Origin: Pseudomonadota bacterium
GTDB lineage: Bacteria; Pseudomonadota; Gammaproteobacteria; Xanthomonadales; Xanthomonadaceae
Assembly: GCA_023438325.1 (NCBI GenBank)
Contig: JAEXRB010000289.1
Location: 1 to 6,387 of the forward strand
Direction: 5' to 3'
DNA: 6,387 nucleotides
Both the position numbers and the translations under genes were made by a program. This document shows, in pieces, positions 1 through 5,319 of this stretch. Each line of letters starts with the position of its first letter. The stretch's first letter is position 1. A model generated the notes under the pieces. That model was not told the origin of the DNA. It searched no databases and saw only the letters and a program-made list of their open reading frames with translations.

Positions 1-422
1 GTCTTGCGCCGGAAAATCTGGATGCCTTCCGCACCGCCTTCACCGCACTTGCCGCGCAGCGCCTGGATGCCAGCATCCTGCGTGCAGAATTACTGAGTGA
101 CGGCGCGCTCGGGTCGCAGGATCTGAATCGCGATCTGGCCGAACAACTCCGCGATGGCGGCCCGTGGGGACAGGGTTTTCCCGAGCCTGTGTTCGATGAC
201 GAATTCACCGTCACCAGTTGGCGTGTGGTCGGCAACGGCCACCTCAAGCTGCAACTGCGCCACGCCGCCTCCGGCACGCCGATCGACGCCATCCACTTCA
301 GCGGCTTCGACGGCACGCCCCCGGCCTCGCGTCTGCATCTTGCCTACCAGCTCGAAACCGACGACTTCCGCGATCGTGGCGGCGTGCAGCTGCTGGTGCG
401 GCATCGGGTTGATCTGGGGTGA
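1..422 (+). CDS. recJ: Single-stranded-DNA-specific exonuclease RecJ, C-terminal part
   Basis: RecJ degrades single-stranded DNA 5' to 3' in the cytoplasm, in RecF-pathway recombination, mismatch repair and processing of stalled forks. The gene is cut by the left edge: the reading frame is open from base 3 and gives the last 139 residues, ending in TGA at 420-422. The key motif is GPWGQGFPEPVFD, encoded around bases 156-200, which is the hallmark of the RecJ C-terminal OB-fold domain. It is followed by a beta-strand-rich stretch (TSWRVVGNGHLKLQLR) and a terminal LVRHR segment, as in other RecJ proteins. The catalytic DHH and DHHA1 domains lie upstream and cannot be seen, so intactness of the enzyme cannot be judged. 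It faces mgtE tail to tail, 60 bases away. Identification from the motif is firm. Confidence 0.93.
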   Translation, partial: LAPENLDAFRTAFTALAAQRLDASILRAELLSDGALGSQDLNRDLAEQLRDGGPWGQGFPEPVFDDEFTVTSWRVVGNGHLKLQLRHAASGTPIDAIHFSGFDGTPPASRLHLAYQLETDDFRDRGGVQLLVRHRVDLG

Positions 423-467
423 GCAGTGGTCCGTGCTGGCGTGGCCACGAAAGTCGCCAGACGGCGC

Positions 468-486
468 CTGAAGGCCGGGCCTTCAG
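468..486. terminator. GC-rich hairpin between recJ and mgtE, possible two-way terminator
   Basis: A perfect 8-base-pair stem (CTGAAGGC at 468-475, GCCTTCAG at 479-486) with a 3-base loop sits between the convergent recJ and mgtE stops and overlaps the mgtE stop codon (483-485). Its place suits a shared terminator. Neither side carries a T tract, so intrinsic termination would be weak; it may rather protect the 3' ends. A second, weaker pairing (436-441 with 455-460, 13-base loop) lies just to the left. Confidence 0.35.
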
Positions 487-1844
487 CCCATCAGCACTAG
501 CGTCGCCAGCCCCAGGAAGGTGAAGAACCCGAGCGAATCGGTCAGTGCGGTGAGGAAGATTCCGCTTCCCAGCGCCGGGTCGAAGCCCATGCGCTTTAGC
601 AGCAGCGGGATCGTCACGCCCACCATGGCAGCCAGCAGGAGGTTGGCGGTCAGCGCCACGAAGATCACCAGCGATAGTCCTGGGTTTCGGAACCAGGCGT
701 ATACGATCAGGCCCAGCACCGCGCCCATCAGGAGCCCGTTGAACAGCGCCACGCGCAGTTCCTTCCACAGCAGGATCATCACGTTGGACGCGCCGACCTG
801 GCCCAGCGCCAGGCCACGGATCGTAAGCGCCAGGACCTGGGTACCGGCGTTACCGCCGAGGCCCGCCACCATCGGCATGAGCACCGCGAGCGCCACCAGC
901 TTGTCGATGGTGCCTTCGAACTGGCCGACCACGTTGGCTGCGATGAAGGCGGTGCACAGGTTGACGAACAGCCATACCAGCCGGCGTCGCATTGCGCGCC
1001 CGACCGGGCTGAACAAGTCCTCGTCCTCGCCCAGGCCGGCCGCGCCCAGGGCTTGGTGTTCGGCCTGCTCGCGGATGATGTCCACCACGTCGTCGATGGT
1101 GATGCGTCCGAGCAGGATGTTGTTGGCGTCCACCACCGGGGCCGATACCCAGTCGTGGTCGGAGAACTGGTTGGCCACGTCGCGTTCAGACGCGGTGGCC
1201 GGAATCGCAGCCTGTTCGTCGTCGATCAACTCGTTGATCGGCGTGGTCGAATCGTGTGTAAGCAGCGCGGTGACCGCGACGCGGCCGATGTATTGATGCC
1301 GTCGGCTGACCACGAAAAGATGGTCGGTGTGCTCGGGCAGTTCGCCACGCAGGCGCAGGTAGCGCAGCACCACGTCCACGGTGGTGTCGGCGCGCACCGT
1401 GACCACGTCGGGGTTCATCAGGCGGCCGGCGGAGCCGTCCGGGAACGAGAGCACCTGTTCGAGCCGGTCGCGATTCTCGCGATCCATCGAACGCAGGACT
1501 TCTTCGATCACCTGGTCGGGGAGATCCTCGGCGATGTCGGCGAGGTCGTCGATATCTAGGTCTTCGACTGCGGCGACCAGCTCGTCCTGATCCATTTCCG
1601 CGATCAGGCTTTCGCGCACGTCCTCGCCCACGTGCACCAGCACTTCGCCATCGTCTTCCGGATCGACCAAGCCCCACACCACCGAGCGCTTGGCCGAGGG
1701 CAGGGATTCGAGCAGGTTGGCGATCTCCGCCGGCGACAGCGTGTTGACCAATCGCCGTACTGGCCCGAGGCGGCCGGAATCCAGTGCGTCCGACAGCAGC
1801 CTCAGCTGCCGTGCGGTTTTGTCGTGGCGGTCGACGTCGGCCAT
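483..1844 (-). CDS. mgtE: Magnesium transporter MgtE
   Basis: MgtE is a homodimeric inner-membrane Mg2+ channel that closes when its cytosolic domains bind Mg2+. The 453-residue product matches the usual length of about 450. Order of parts: an acidic helical N domain (about 20-135), a pair of CBS domains (about 140-260, with PVVDANNILLGRITIDDVVDII at the end of the second), a linker helix rich in charge (about 260-290), and five membrane helices from about 290 to the end. The pore-region signature GLGGNAGTQ is at 328-336. An aspartate in LTALTDSLGFF (D436) corresponds to the selectivity-filter aspartate of the Thermus protein. I chose ATG at 1844 because it gives a normal N-terminus and has GGAA six bases upstream; the frame stays open to 2105, but that extension is arginine/proline-rich, unlike MgtE, and would cover the neighbour's start. 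It is transcribed alone, divergent from the membrane protein gene. The family also includes members that move Co2+. Confidence 0.95.
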   Translation of the reverse strand: MADVDRHDKTARQLRLLSDALDSGRLGPVRRLVNTLSPAEIANLLESLPSAKRSVVWGLVDPEDDGEVLVHVGEDVRESLIAEMDQDELVAAVEDLDIDDLADIAEDLPDQVIEEVLRSMDRENRDRLEQVLSFPDGSAGRLMNPDVVTVRADTTVDVVLRYLRLRGELPEHTDHLFVVSRRHQYIGRVAVTALLTHDSTTPINELIDDEQAAIPATASERDVANQFSDHDWVSAPVVDANNILLGRITIDDVVDIIREQAEHQALGAAGLGEDEDLFSPVGRAMRRRLVWLFVNLCTAFIAANVVGQFEGTIDKLVALAVLMPMVAGLGGNAGTQVLALTIRGLALGQVGASNVMILLWKELRVALFNGLLMGAVLGLIVYAWFRNPGLSLVIFVALTANLLLAAMVGVTIPLLLKRMGFDPALGSGIFLTALTDSLGFFTFLGLATLVLMG

Positions 1845-1889
1845 CGAAAGTTCCGTGGGAAAGGGCGGCGCGACGAAGTCGCAGCGCGC

Positions 1890-1939
1890 ATTATCGTCGC
1901 CGCAGGGCGATGCAGGCCAGCCCTGCGCGACGATAGAAT
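1890..1939. promoter_or_regulatory. Two divergent -10-like elements in the mgtE / membrane-protein spacer
   Basis: On the + strand TAGAAT at 1934-1939 resembles a sigma70 -10 box and would start transcription near 1946, giving a leader of about 45 bases for the membrane protein gene. On the - strand GATAAT (complement of 1890-1895) could serve mgtE with a leader of about 40 bases. Both sit at the outer ends of the inverted repeat at 1892-1935. I see no convincing -35 box at the right distance for either, so the assignment rests on position and the -10 sequence only. Confidence 0.25.
1892..1935. repeat. Imperfect inverted repeat in the divergent spacer
   Basis: The left arm TATCGTCGCCGCAGGG (1892-1907) pairs with the right arm CCCTGCGCGACGATA (1921-1935). 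The arms are identical as reverse complements except for one extra C in the left arm, and the pairing can extend inward by one more pair (1908 with 1920). The loop is 11 to 13 bases. As RNA it would make a very stable hairpin; as DNA it is a dyad centred between two divergent genes. Part of the right arm (1925-1930) can instead pair with 1939-1944 (GCGCGA with TCGCGC), so two folds compete. There is no T tract after it on either strand, so it is not a typical terminator. Confidence 0.7.
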
Positions 1940-1990
1940 CGCGCCCTTCGTGGACAGGGCGGCGAGCCAAGACAGGCGCAAGTGAGAACG

Positions 1991-3814
1991 ATGCTGACAA
2001 AGACGGGCAGGTTAGGTCTGCTTCGTGGTGTGCCGGATGCGTGGTTCGTGCTGGGCGGGGCGTTCTATCTGTTAACGGGGCTGGCCATGATCGCTGCGTT
2101 CGCATGGCCGCAGCCTTTTCTGGATCAATTCCGGCTGTATCCGATTTATTTGGAGTTGCCGTTCCCGGAGAACGTGCTGCAGCGGGAGAACGGGCACCGG
2201 CCCATCATCCCGGGTTTGATTCGGGTATTGGAAATTCATTGGCTGGGCGCGAACCAAATGCTGCAGATCGCGTTCGGTGCATTTTGCGCGCTGGCCACGG
2301 CCCTGTGTGCCGCGTGGATCGCGTTGCGAGAAGATCGTCTGGCAAGGCCGCTGCGACTGGCCGGTGCGATGCTGGCGGTGATGGCGGTGTTCTGGCTCGG
2401 CAATGCGCGCATGCTGCTGCACGGCAACGAATTGGTGCATGCCTATCTGCTGACCTTGAGTGTGGTACTCGGCGCATTGTGTGTATGGGCAGCGCGCGAC
2501 AGGCCCTGGTTGTGGATGACCTGTGCCTGTCTGTGCGGCGTAGTTGCAACATTCTGCTTCGGGCCCGGGCTTGCGTTGTTTCCCGCATTGGCGCTTGCCG
2601 CCTGGTGCGTGGGAGTGAACTGGCGCGCAGCGCTGCTTCCGTTGCTGGTTTGCGTGTTGTGTGCAGTGCTGTACCTGTTCGTGTTGCCGGGCGACGATGA
2701 GGTACGCGACGCACTGGTGGTTTCGGTGCGTGATACACCGCTTTTGGCAGCACGCTGGATTGCCTCGCCATGGATCACTGCGTGGCTTGGGTATGCCGAT
2801 CCACCGATCAATGCAATGGCTGCCCAAATCATGGCAGAGCGCAACCATGGCATCTTGTTGGGGACGGCGAATCTGGTTCAGACGCTGTCTGGCCTGAGCG
2901 CGAAGGGCGGCCTCGCAGCGCTGATCGGGTTCGCTGGTTATACAGTGTTGGCAGCCACGTTGTTGCGGGCATTTGGCAACCGAAACGCGCTGTCGCGTCT
3001 GGATGCGTTGGCGCTGGTTCTGATGCTGTTCGGCGCTGCTACGGCGTTGCTGATCGCGCTGGCCCGACACGACTATTTCCAGACTCACCCCGGCCAGGTG
3101 TTTGCGGACAGGTATCTGATCTGGCCCTGCCTTTTCTGGCTGGGTGTGGCGTTCTCCCTGCTTGGCAGGGTGTCGCGCCGAGCGCGGCTGCGTGTTGTGC
3201 TGCTGGCGATGCTGGCGTTGTTGCCCGTAGTCGCTTATCCCACGCACGAATTGTGGGCAGGGTGGGGCCAGTCGGTGTACCGCAACAGCGCTGCCTCTGG
3301 GGCGGCGGTGCGTTCGGATGTATTCGATGCGCAAGTCCTGATCCGTGACGATGCATCCGTGGCGCCCGAAGAAAAGTTGCGCTCTCTGCATTTGTTTCGC
3401 GAGCAAGGGCTGGCCATGTTCGCCACGCCCGGTGCCGATTGGCTGGGGCAGGCGTTGCCGGTAGCGCCGGAGACCGATGCCCGGATACGGATTGCGCTGC
3501 GCTCACGTCATGCAGTGGAGGATCTGCGAGGGGATGATCACCATGGTGGAAGGATCGAAGGCATGGTGGATGACGGGATGGGGGACATCCCGCGCGACAG
3601 CGTGCTGGTGGTGCTGGACGACAACGATCACGTGGCCGGTTTCGCCGAGTTCACCTTCCGCCGCAGTGGTGGCCTGAAGCGCTTGTTGCAGCGCAAGAGC
3701 GGCTTTGATGCCTATGTAAGGAATTACGATCCCGCAGCAGAGTACCGGCTGGTGGCGGTGAGGCCGGATGCAACCTCGGCGCTGCTTTTGGGGCGGCTGC
3801 CTCCGCCTGAATAA
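1991..3814 (+). CDS. Multi-pass integral membrane protein of unknown function, possible GT-C-type glycosyltransferase
   Basis: I do not recognise a named family. The 607-residue product has about ten or eleven hydrophobic helices: roughly 18-38, 91-111, 122-138, 149-166, 174-190, 192-208, 214-232, 307-326, 338-358, 376-392 and 400-416. A loop of about 50 residues after helix 1 holds ENGHRPIIPGL (66-76), and DRYLIWPCLFWLG (373-385) opens a late helix. This plan, with a long first outer loop and polar motifs beside helices, recalls GT-C enzymes that use lipid-linked sugars, but that is inference from architecture. Residues 420-607 are soluble, with an acidic stretch (DDHHGGRIEGMVDDGMGD) and a beta-rich end. 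ATG at 1991 is preferred over an in-frame GTG at 1982; neither has a strong ribosome site (weak AAGTGAG at 1980-1986). The gene is a single unit, divergent from mgtE and convergent with yidD. Its codon use looks less strictly GC-ending than mgtE. Confidence 0.8.
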   Translation: MLTKTGRLGLLRGVPDAWFVLGGAFYLLTGLAMIAAFAWPQPFLDQFRLYPIYLELPFPENVLQRENGHRPIIPGLIRVLEIHWLGANQMLQIAFGAFCALATALCAAWIALREDRLARPLRLAGAMLAVMAVFWLGNARMLLHGNELVHAYLLTLSVVLGALCVWAARDRPWLWMTCACLCGVVATFCFGPGLALFPALALAAWCVGVNWRAALLPLLVCVLCAVLYLFVLPGDDEVRDALVVSVRDTPLLAARWIASPWITAWLGYADPPINAMAAQIMAERNHGILLGTANLVQTLSGLSAKGGLAALIGFAGYTVLAATLLRAFGNRNALSRLDALALVLMLFGAATALLIALARHDYFQTHPGQVFADRYLIWPCLFWLGVAFSLLGRVSRRARLRVVLLAMLALLPVVAYPTHELWAGWGQSVYRNSAASGAAVRSDVFDAQVLIRDDASVAPEEKLRSLHLFREQGLAMFATPGADWLGQALPVAPETDARIRIALRSRHAVEDLRGDDHHGGRIEGMVDDGMGDIPRDSVLVVLDDNDHVAGFAEFTFRRSGGLKRLLQRKSGFDAYVRNYDPAAEYRLVAVRPDATSALLLGRLPPPE

Positions 3815-3820
3815 GGCGCA

Positions 3821-4054
3821 TCAGTCATTTCCATGCGGCTTGCACGGTGGTACCGGGTCCAGCCCGCCTTCGCACAGTGGTTGGCAGCGTGCCACACGCT
3901 TCACCGCCAGCCAGCCGCCGCGCAGGTGGCCGTGTACTTGGATGGCTTCCATGGCGTATTCCGAACAACTTGGGTGAAAGCGGCAGTGCTGGCCCAGCAG
4001 CGGGCTGATGAAACGCTTGTAGCCACGCAGCAGCAGGAGGATGGGGGAAGGCAT
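3821..4054 (-). CDS. yidD: Membrane protein insertion efficiency factor YidD
   Basis: YidD is a small protein bound to the inner face of the cytoplasmic membrane that helps YidC/Sec insert membrane proteins. The 77-residue product fits the family. The signature is nearly complete: GYKRFISPLLG (11-21), HCRFHPSCSEYAMEAI (23-38), then HG..RGGWLAVKRVARCQP (41-59) and GGLDPVPP (63-70). The three conserved cysteines are C24, C30 and C57; C61 and C71 are extra. The N-terminus is short and hydrophobic (ILLLL), suited to membrane contact. ATG at 4054 has no clear Shine-Dalgarno sequence, though no better start was found. In many bacteria yidD sits between rnpA and yidC; here it stands alone, divergent from dksA and ending 6 bases from the membrane protein gene. 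Confidence 0.95.
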   Translation of the reverse strand: MPSPILLLLRGYKRFISPLLGQHCRFHPSCSEYAMEAIQVHGHLRGGWLAVKRVARCQPLCEGGLDPVPPCKPHGND

Positions 4055-4083
4055 GGTTTTATCGGAAAGGCAGGGTGACGAGC

Positions 4084-4112
4084 TTGCCGCTTTGGGGGGA
4101 CTAAGCTATAAC
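4084..4112 (+). promoter_or_regulatory. sigma70 promoter of dksA
   Basis: TTGCCG (4084-4089) and TATAAC (4107-4112) are separated by exactly 17 bases and match four and five of six consensus positions. Transcription would start near 4119, giving a leader of about 38 bases before the GTG start. The bases between -10 and start (ACGCGA) are GC-rich, the kind of discriminator found at promoters that ppGpp and DksA repress, so the gene may repress itself; that last point is inference. Confidence 0.7.
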
Positions 4113-4132
4113 ACGCGACTGCTTTTTCTCAA
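4105..4132 (-). promoter_or_regulatory. Probable yidD promoter, overlapping the dksA promoter
   Basis: On the - strand TTGAGA (complement of 4127-4132) and TATAGC (complement of 4105-4110) are 16 bases apart. The expected start near 4098 leaves a leader of about 44 bases to the yidD ATG. Its -10 box shares four bases with the -10 box of dksA on the other strand, so RNA polymerase could probably occupy only one of the two at a time. Confidence 0.45.
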
Positions 4133-4144
4133 CGCATGAGGCGT

Positions 4145-4148
4145 GAGG
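4145..4148 (+). promoter_or_regulatory. Ribosome binding site that sets the long dksA start
   Basis: GAGG at 4145-4148 lies nine bases before GTG at 4158. An earlier in-frame GTG at 4143 has only a GAG two bases before it, which is too close, so 4158 is the better start of the long product (MATKAK...). Confidence 0.55.
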
Positions 4149-4157
4149 GTCCGTATC

Positions 4158-5204
4158 GTGGCAACGAAAGCGAAAACCCCTGGCAAGGCTTCCAGCAAGG
4201 CTGCCGCCGCACGTAAACCGGTCAGCAAGGCCGTGCCGAAGAAGCCGGTCGTCAAGAAAGCCCCCGCCAAGGCGGTCGTAAAGAAAACAGTGGTGAAAAA
4301 GGCCGTGGCAAAGGCTGCTCCTGCCAAGAAAGTCGTGAAAAAGACGCCAGCCAAGCCGGTAATCGCAAAATCTCCGGCAAAAAAAGTGCCGGCGAAGAAG
4401 GTGGCCGCCAAGAGCACGCCTGCGAAAAAGACTCCGGTGAAGAAGGTTGCTGCGCCGGAAAAGGCCAAGAGCGCGATCAAGCGCATGGCCGAATCGCTGG
4501 TCGAGCTGGTCAAGCCCAAGGCTCAGGCAAAGCCTGCGCCTGCCAAAAAGGCTGCTGCAAAAAAGGCGGCAGAAACTCCATCCAAGGTGGTAGCCAAGGC
4601 TGCCGCCGGTCCGAAGAAAAACACCTCCAAGGCTTCTGCTGCACCGGCCAAACCGGTTCAGGCTGGGGGTGCCGAAAATGCATCTGCAAGGAACACGATG
4701 AGCAAGGCTGCACCCGTTACCAAATCCAAGGCCAAACCGGCCGTTCAATCCACTGCCTCGGCTGTTGTGGATGCCGCAACATTGCTGCCGGAGCGTCCGG
4801 CGCTTCCTATCGGTTATCGCCCCAAGCCGGGTGAGGAATACATGAGCCCCGAGCAACTGGAGTATTTCCGCCAGAAGTTGCTCAAGTGGCGCGCCGCTCT
4901 GGTCGAGGAATCCCAGCAGACCATCGACATCCTGCGCGAGGAGGTGCGCGATGTGGGCGACGATGCCGAGCGTGCCACGCGCGAGACGGAAAACTCGCTG
5001 GAGCTGCGTACACGCGACCGTTATCGCAAGCTGATTTCCAAGATCGACAAGGCGCTCAAGCGCATCGACGATGGCGAATATGGCTATTGCGAGGAAACCG
5101 GCGAAGAAATCGGTCTGGAGCGACTGGAAGCCCGCCCCATCGCCACGCTGTGCTTTGATGCACAGGAGCGCTGGGAGCATCGCCAGAAGCTGATGGGCGA
5201 TTGA
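4158..5204 (+). CDS. dksA: RNA polymerase-binding transcription factor DksA with a histone-H1-like N-terminal tail
   Basis: DksA enters the RNA polymerase secondary channel and, with ppGpp, lowers rRNA and raises amino-acid promoter activity in starvation. The product has 348 residues against about 150 in E. coli. Residues 1-200 are a low-complexity basic tail: the first 100 hold 31 lysines and no acidic residue, with SPAK/TPAK/TPVK units at 63, 72, 87 and 92 as in histone H1 and AlgP-like proteins. One break (SAIKRMAESLVELVK, 105-119) could be a helix. The DksA core starts near 219 (KPGEEYMSPEQL). The coiled-coil tip reads D268-x-x-E271-x-A273, where E. coli has DxxDxA. NSLELRTRDRYRKLI follows. 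The zinc site is C311-x2-T314-x17-C332-x2-A335, two cysteines of four, resembling zinc-independent DksA proteins such as Pseudomonas DksA2. The start is GTG; an ATG at residue 181 may give a second product. It is a single gene with its own promoter and terminator. Confidence 0.93.
   Translation: MATKAKTPGKASSKAAAARKPVSKAVPKKPVVKKAPAKAVVKKTVVKKAVAKAAPAKKVVKKTPAKPVIAKSPAKKVPAKKVAAKSTPAKKTPVKKVAAPEKAKSAIKRMAESLVELVKPKAQAKPAPAKKAAAKKAAETPSKVVAKAAAGPKKNTSKASAAPAKPVQAGGAENASARNTMSKAAPVTKSKAKPAVQSTASAVVDAATLLPERPALPIGYRPKPGEEYMSPEQLEYFRQKLLKWRAALVEESQQTIDILREEVRDVGDDAERATRETENSLELRTRDRYRKLISKIDKALKRIDDGEYGYCEETGEEIGLERLEARPIATLCFDAQERWEHRQKLMGD
4688..4700 (+). promoter_or_regulatory. Internal in-frame ribosome binding site and ATG inside dksA
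   Basis: AAGGA at 4688-4692 stands five bases before an in-frame ATG at 4698-4700 (residue 181, MSKAAPVTKSK). This is a stronger start signal than that of the full-length GTG start. Use of it would yield a 168-residue DksA lacking most of the basic tail, close to the length of ordinary DksA proteins. Whether it is used cannot be told from sequence; AAGGA also arises easily from lysine codons. Confidence 0.45.
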
Positions 5205-5226
5205 TTTTTCGACCATCTGTCATGCA

Positions 5227-5260
5227 AACGAGCCACTCCATCCAGGGTGGCTCGTTCGTT
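5227..5260. terminator. Intrinsic terminator between dksA and ppx, probably two-way
   Basis: AACGAGCCAC (5227-5236) pairs perfectly with GTGGCTCGTT (5247-5256); a G-T and a C-G pair extend the stem to 12, leaving a 6-base loop. On the + strand it is followed by CGTTT, and on the - strand the stem ends in a short T run (CGTTTGC). It lies 23 bases after the dksA stop and about 60 bases past the ppx stop, placed to end both convergent transcripts. The T tracts are short. Confidence 0.8.
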
Positions 5261-5319
5261 TATGGCGGCAGAAAAGCCGTGTATCGACTTGTGGCTGGCC
5301 GGGGAACGGATGGTGTGCT

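Noticed and set aside
520..1296. A 258-codon open frame on the + strand opposite mgtE
   Set aside because: Serine/arginine/threonine-rich translation with no domain, lying wholly within the well-supported mgtE.
1845..2105. An 87-codon upstream extension of mgtE
   Set aside because: The extension is proline/arginine-rich, unlike any MgtE N-terminus, runs over the dyad and the start of the divergent gene, and ATG at 1844 has a fitting ribosome site and gives the normal family length.
2072..3406. A 444-codon open frame on the - strand opposite the membrane protein gene
   Set aside because: The product is Q/R/H/P-rich with no hydrophobic pattern or motif. The + strand frame has a regular series of membrane helices, so this is a shadow frame.
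4143..4157. GTG at 4143 as the dksA start
   Set aside because: There is no properly spaced Shine-Dalgarno sequence before it, while GTG at 4158 has GAGG nine bases upstream and gives the cleaner N-terminus MATKAK.
4158..4700. Short repeated AAG/GCC-rich units as a tandem repeat or CRISPR-like array
   Set aside because: The units are irregular in length and spacing and are explained by the lysine/alanine/proline codons of the DksA tail; there are no conserved repeats with unique spacers.
4101..5216. A 371-codon open frame on the - strand opposite dksA
   Set aside because: It mirrors dksA, whose GC-biased lysine/alanine codons leave few stops on the other strand. The translation is leucine/arginine/glycine-rich with no recognisable domain, while the + strand gives a clear DksA.
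5265..5278. Small hairpin (CGGC / GCCG with an A-rich loop) after the dksA terminator
   Set aside because: Only a 4-base stem without a T tract; too weak to call next to the strong hairpin at 5227-5256.
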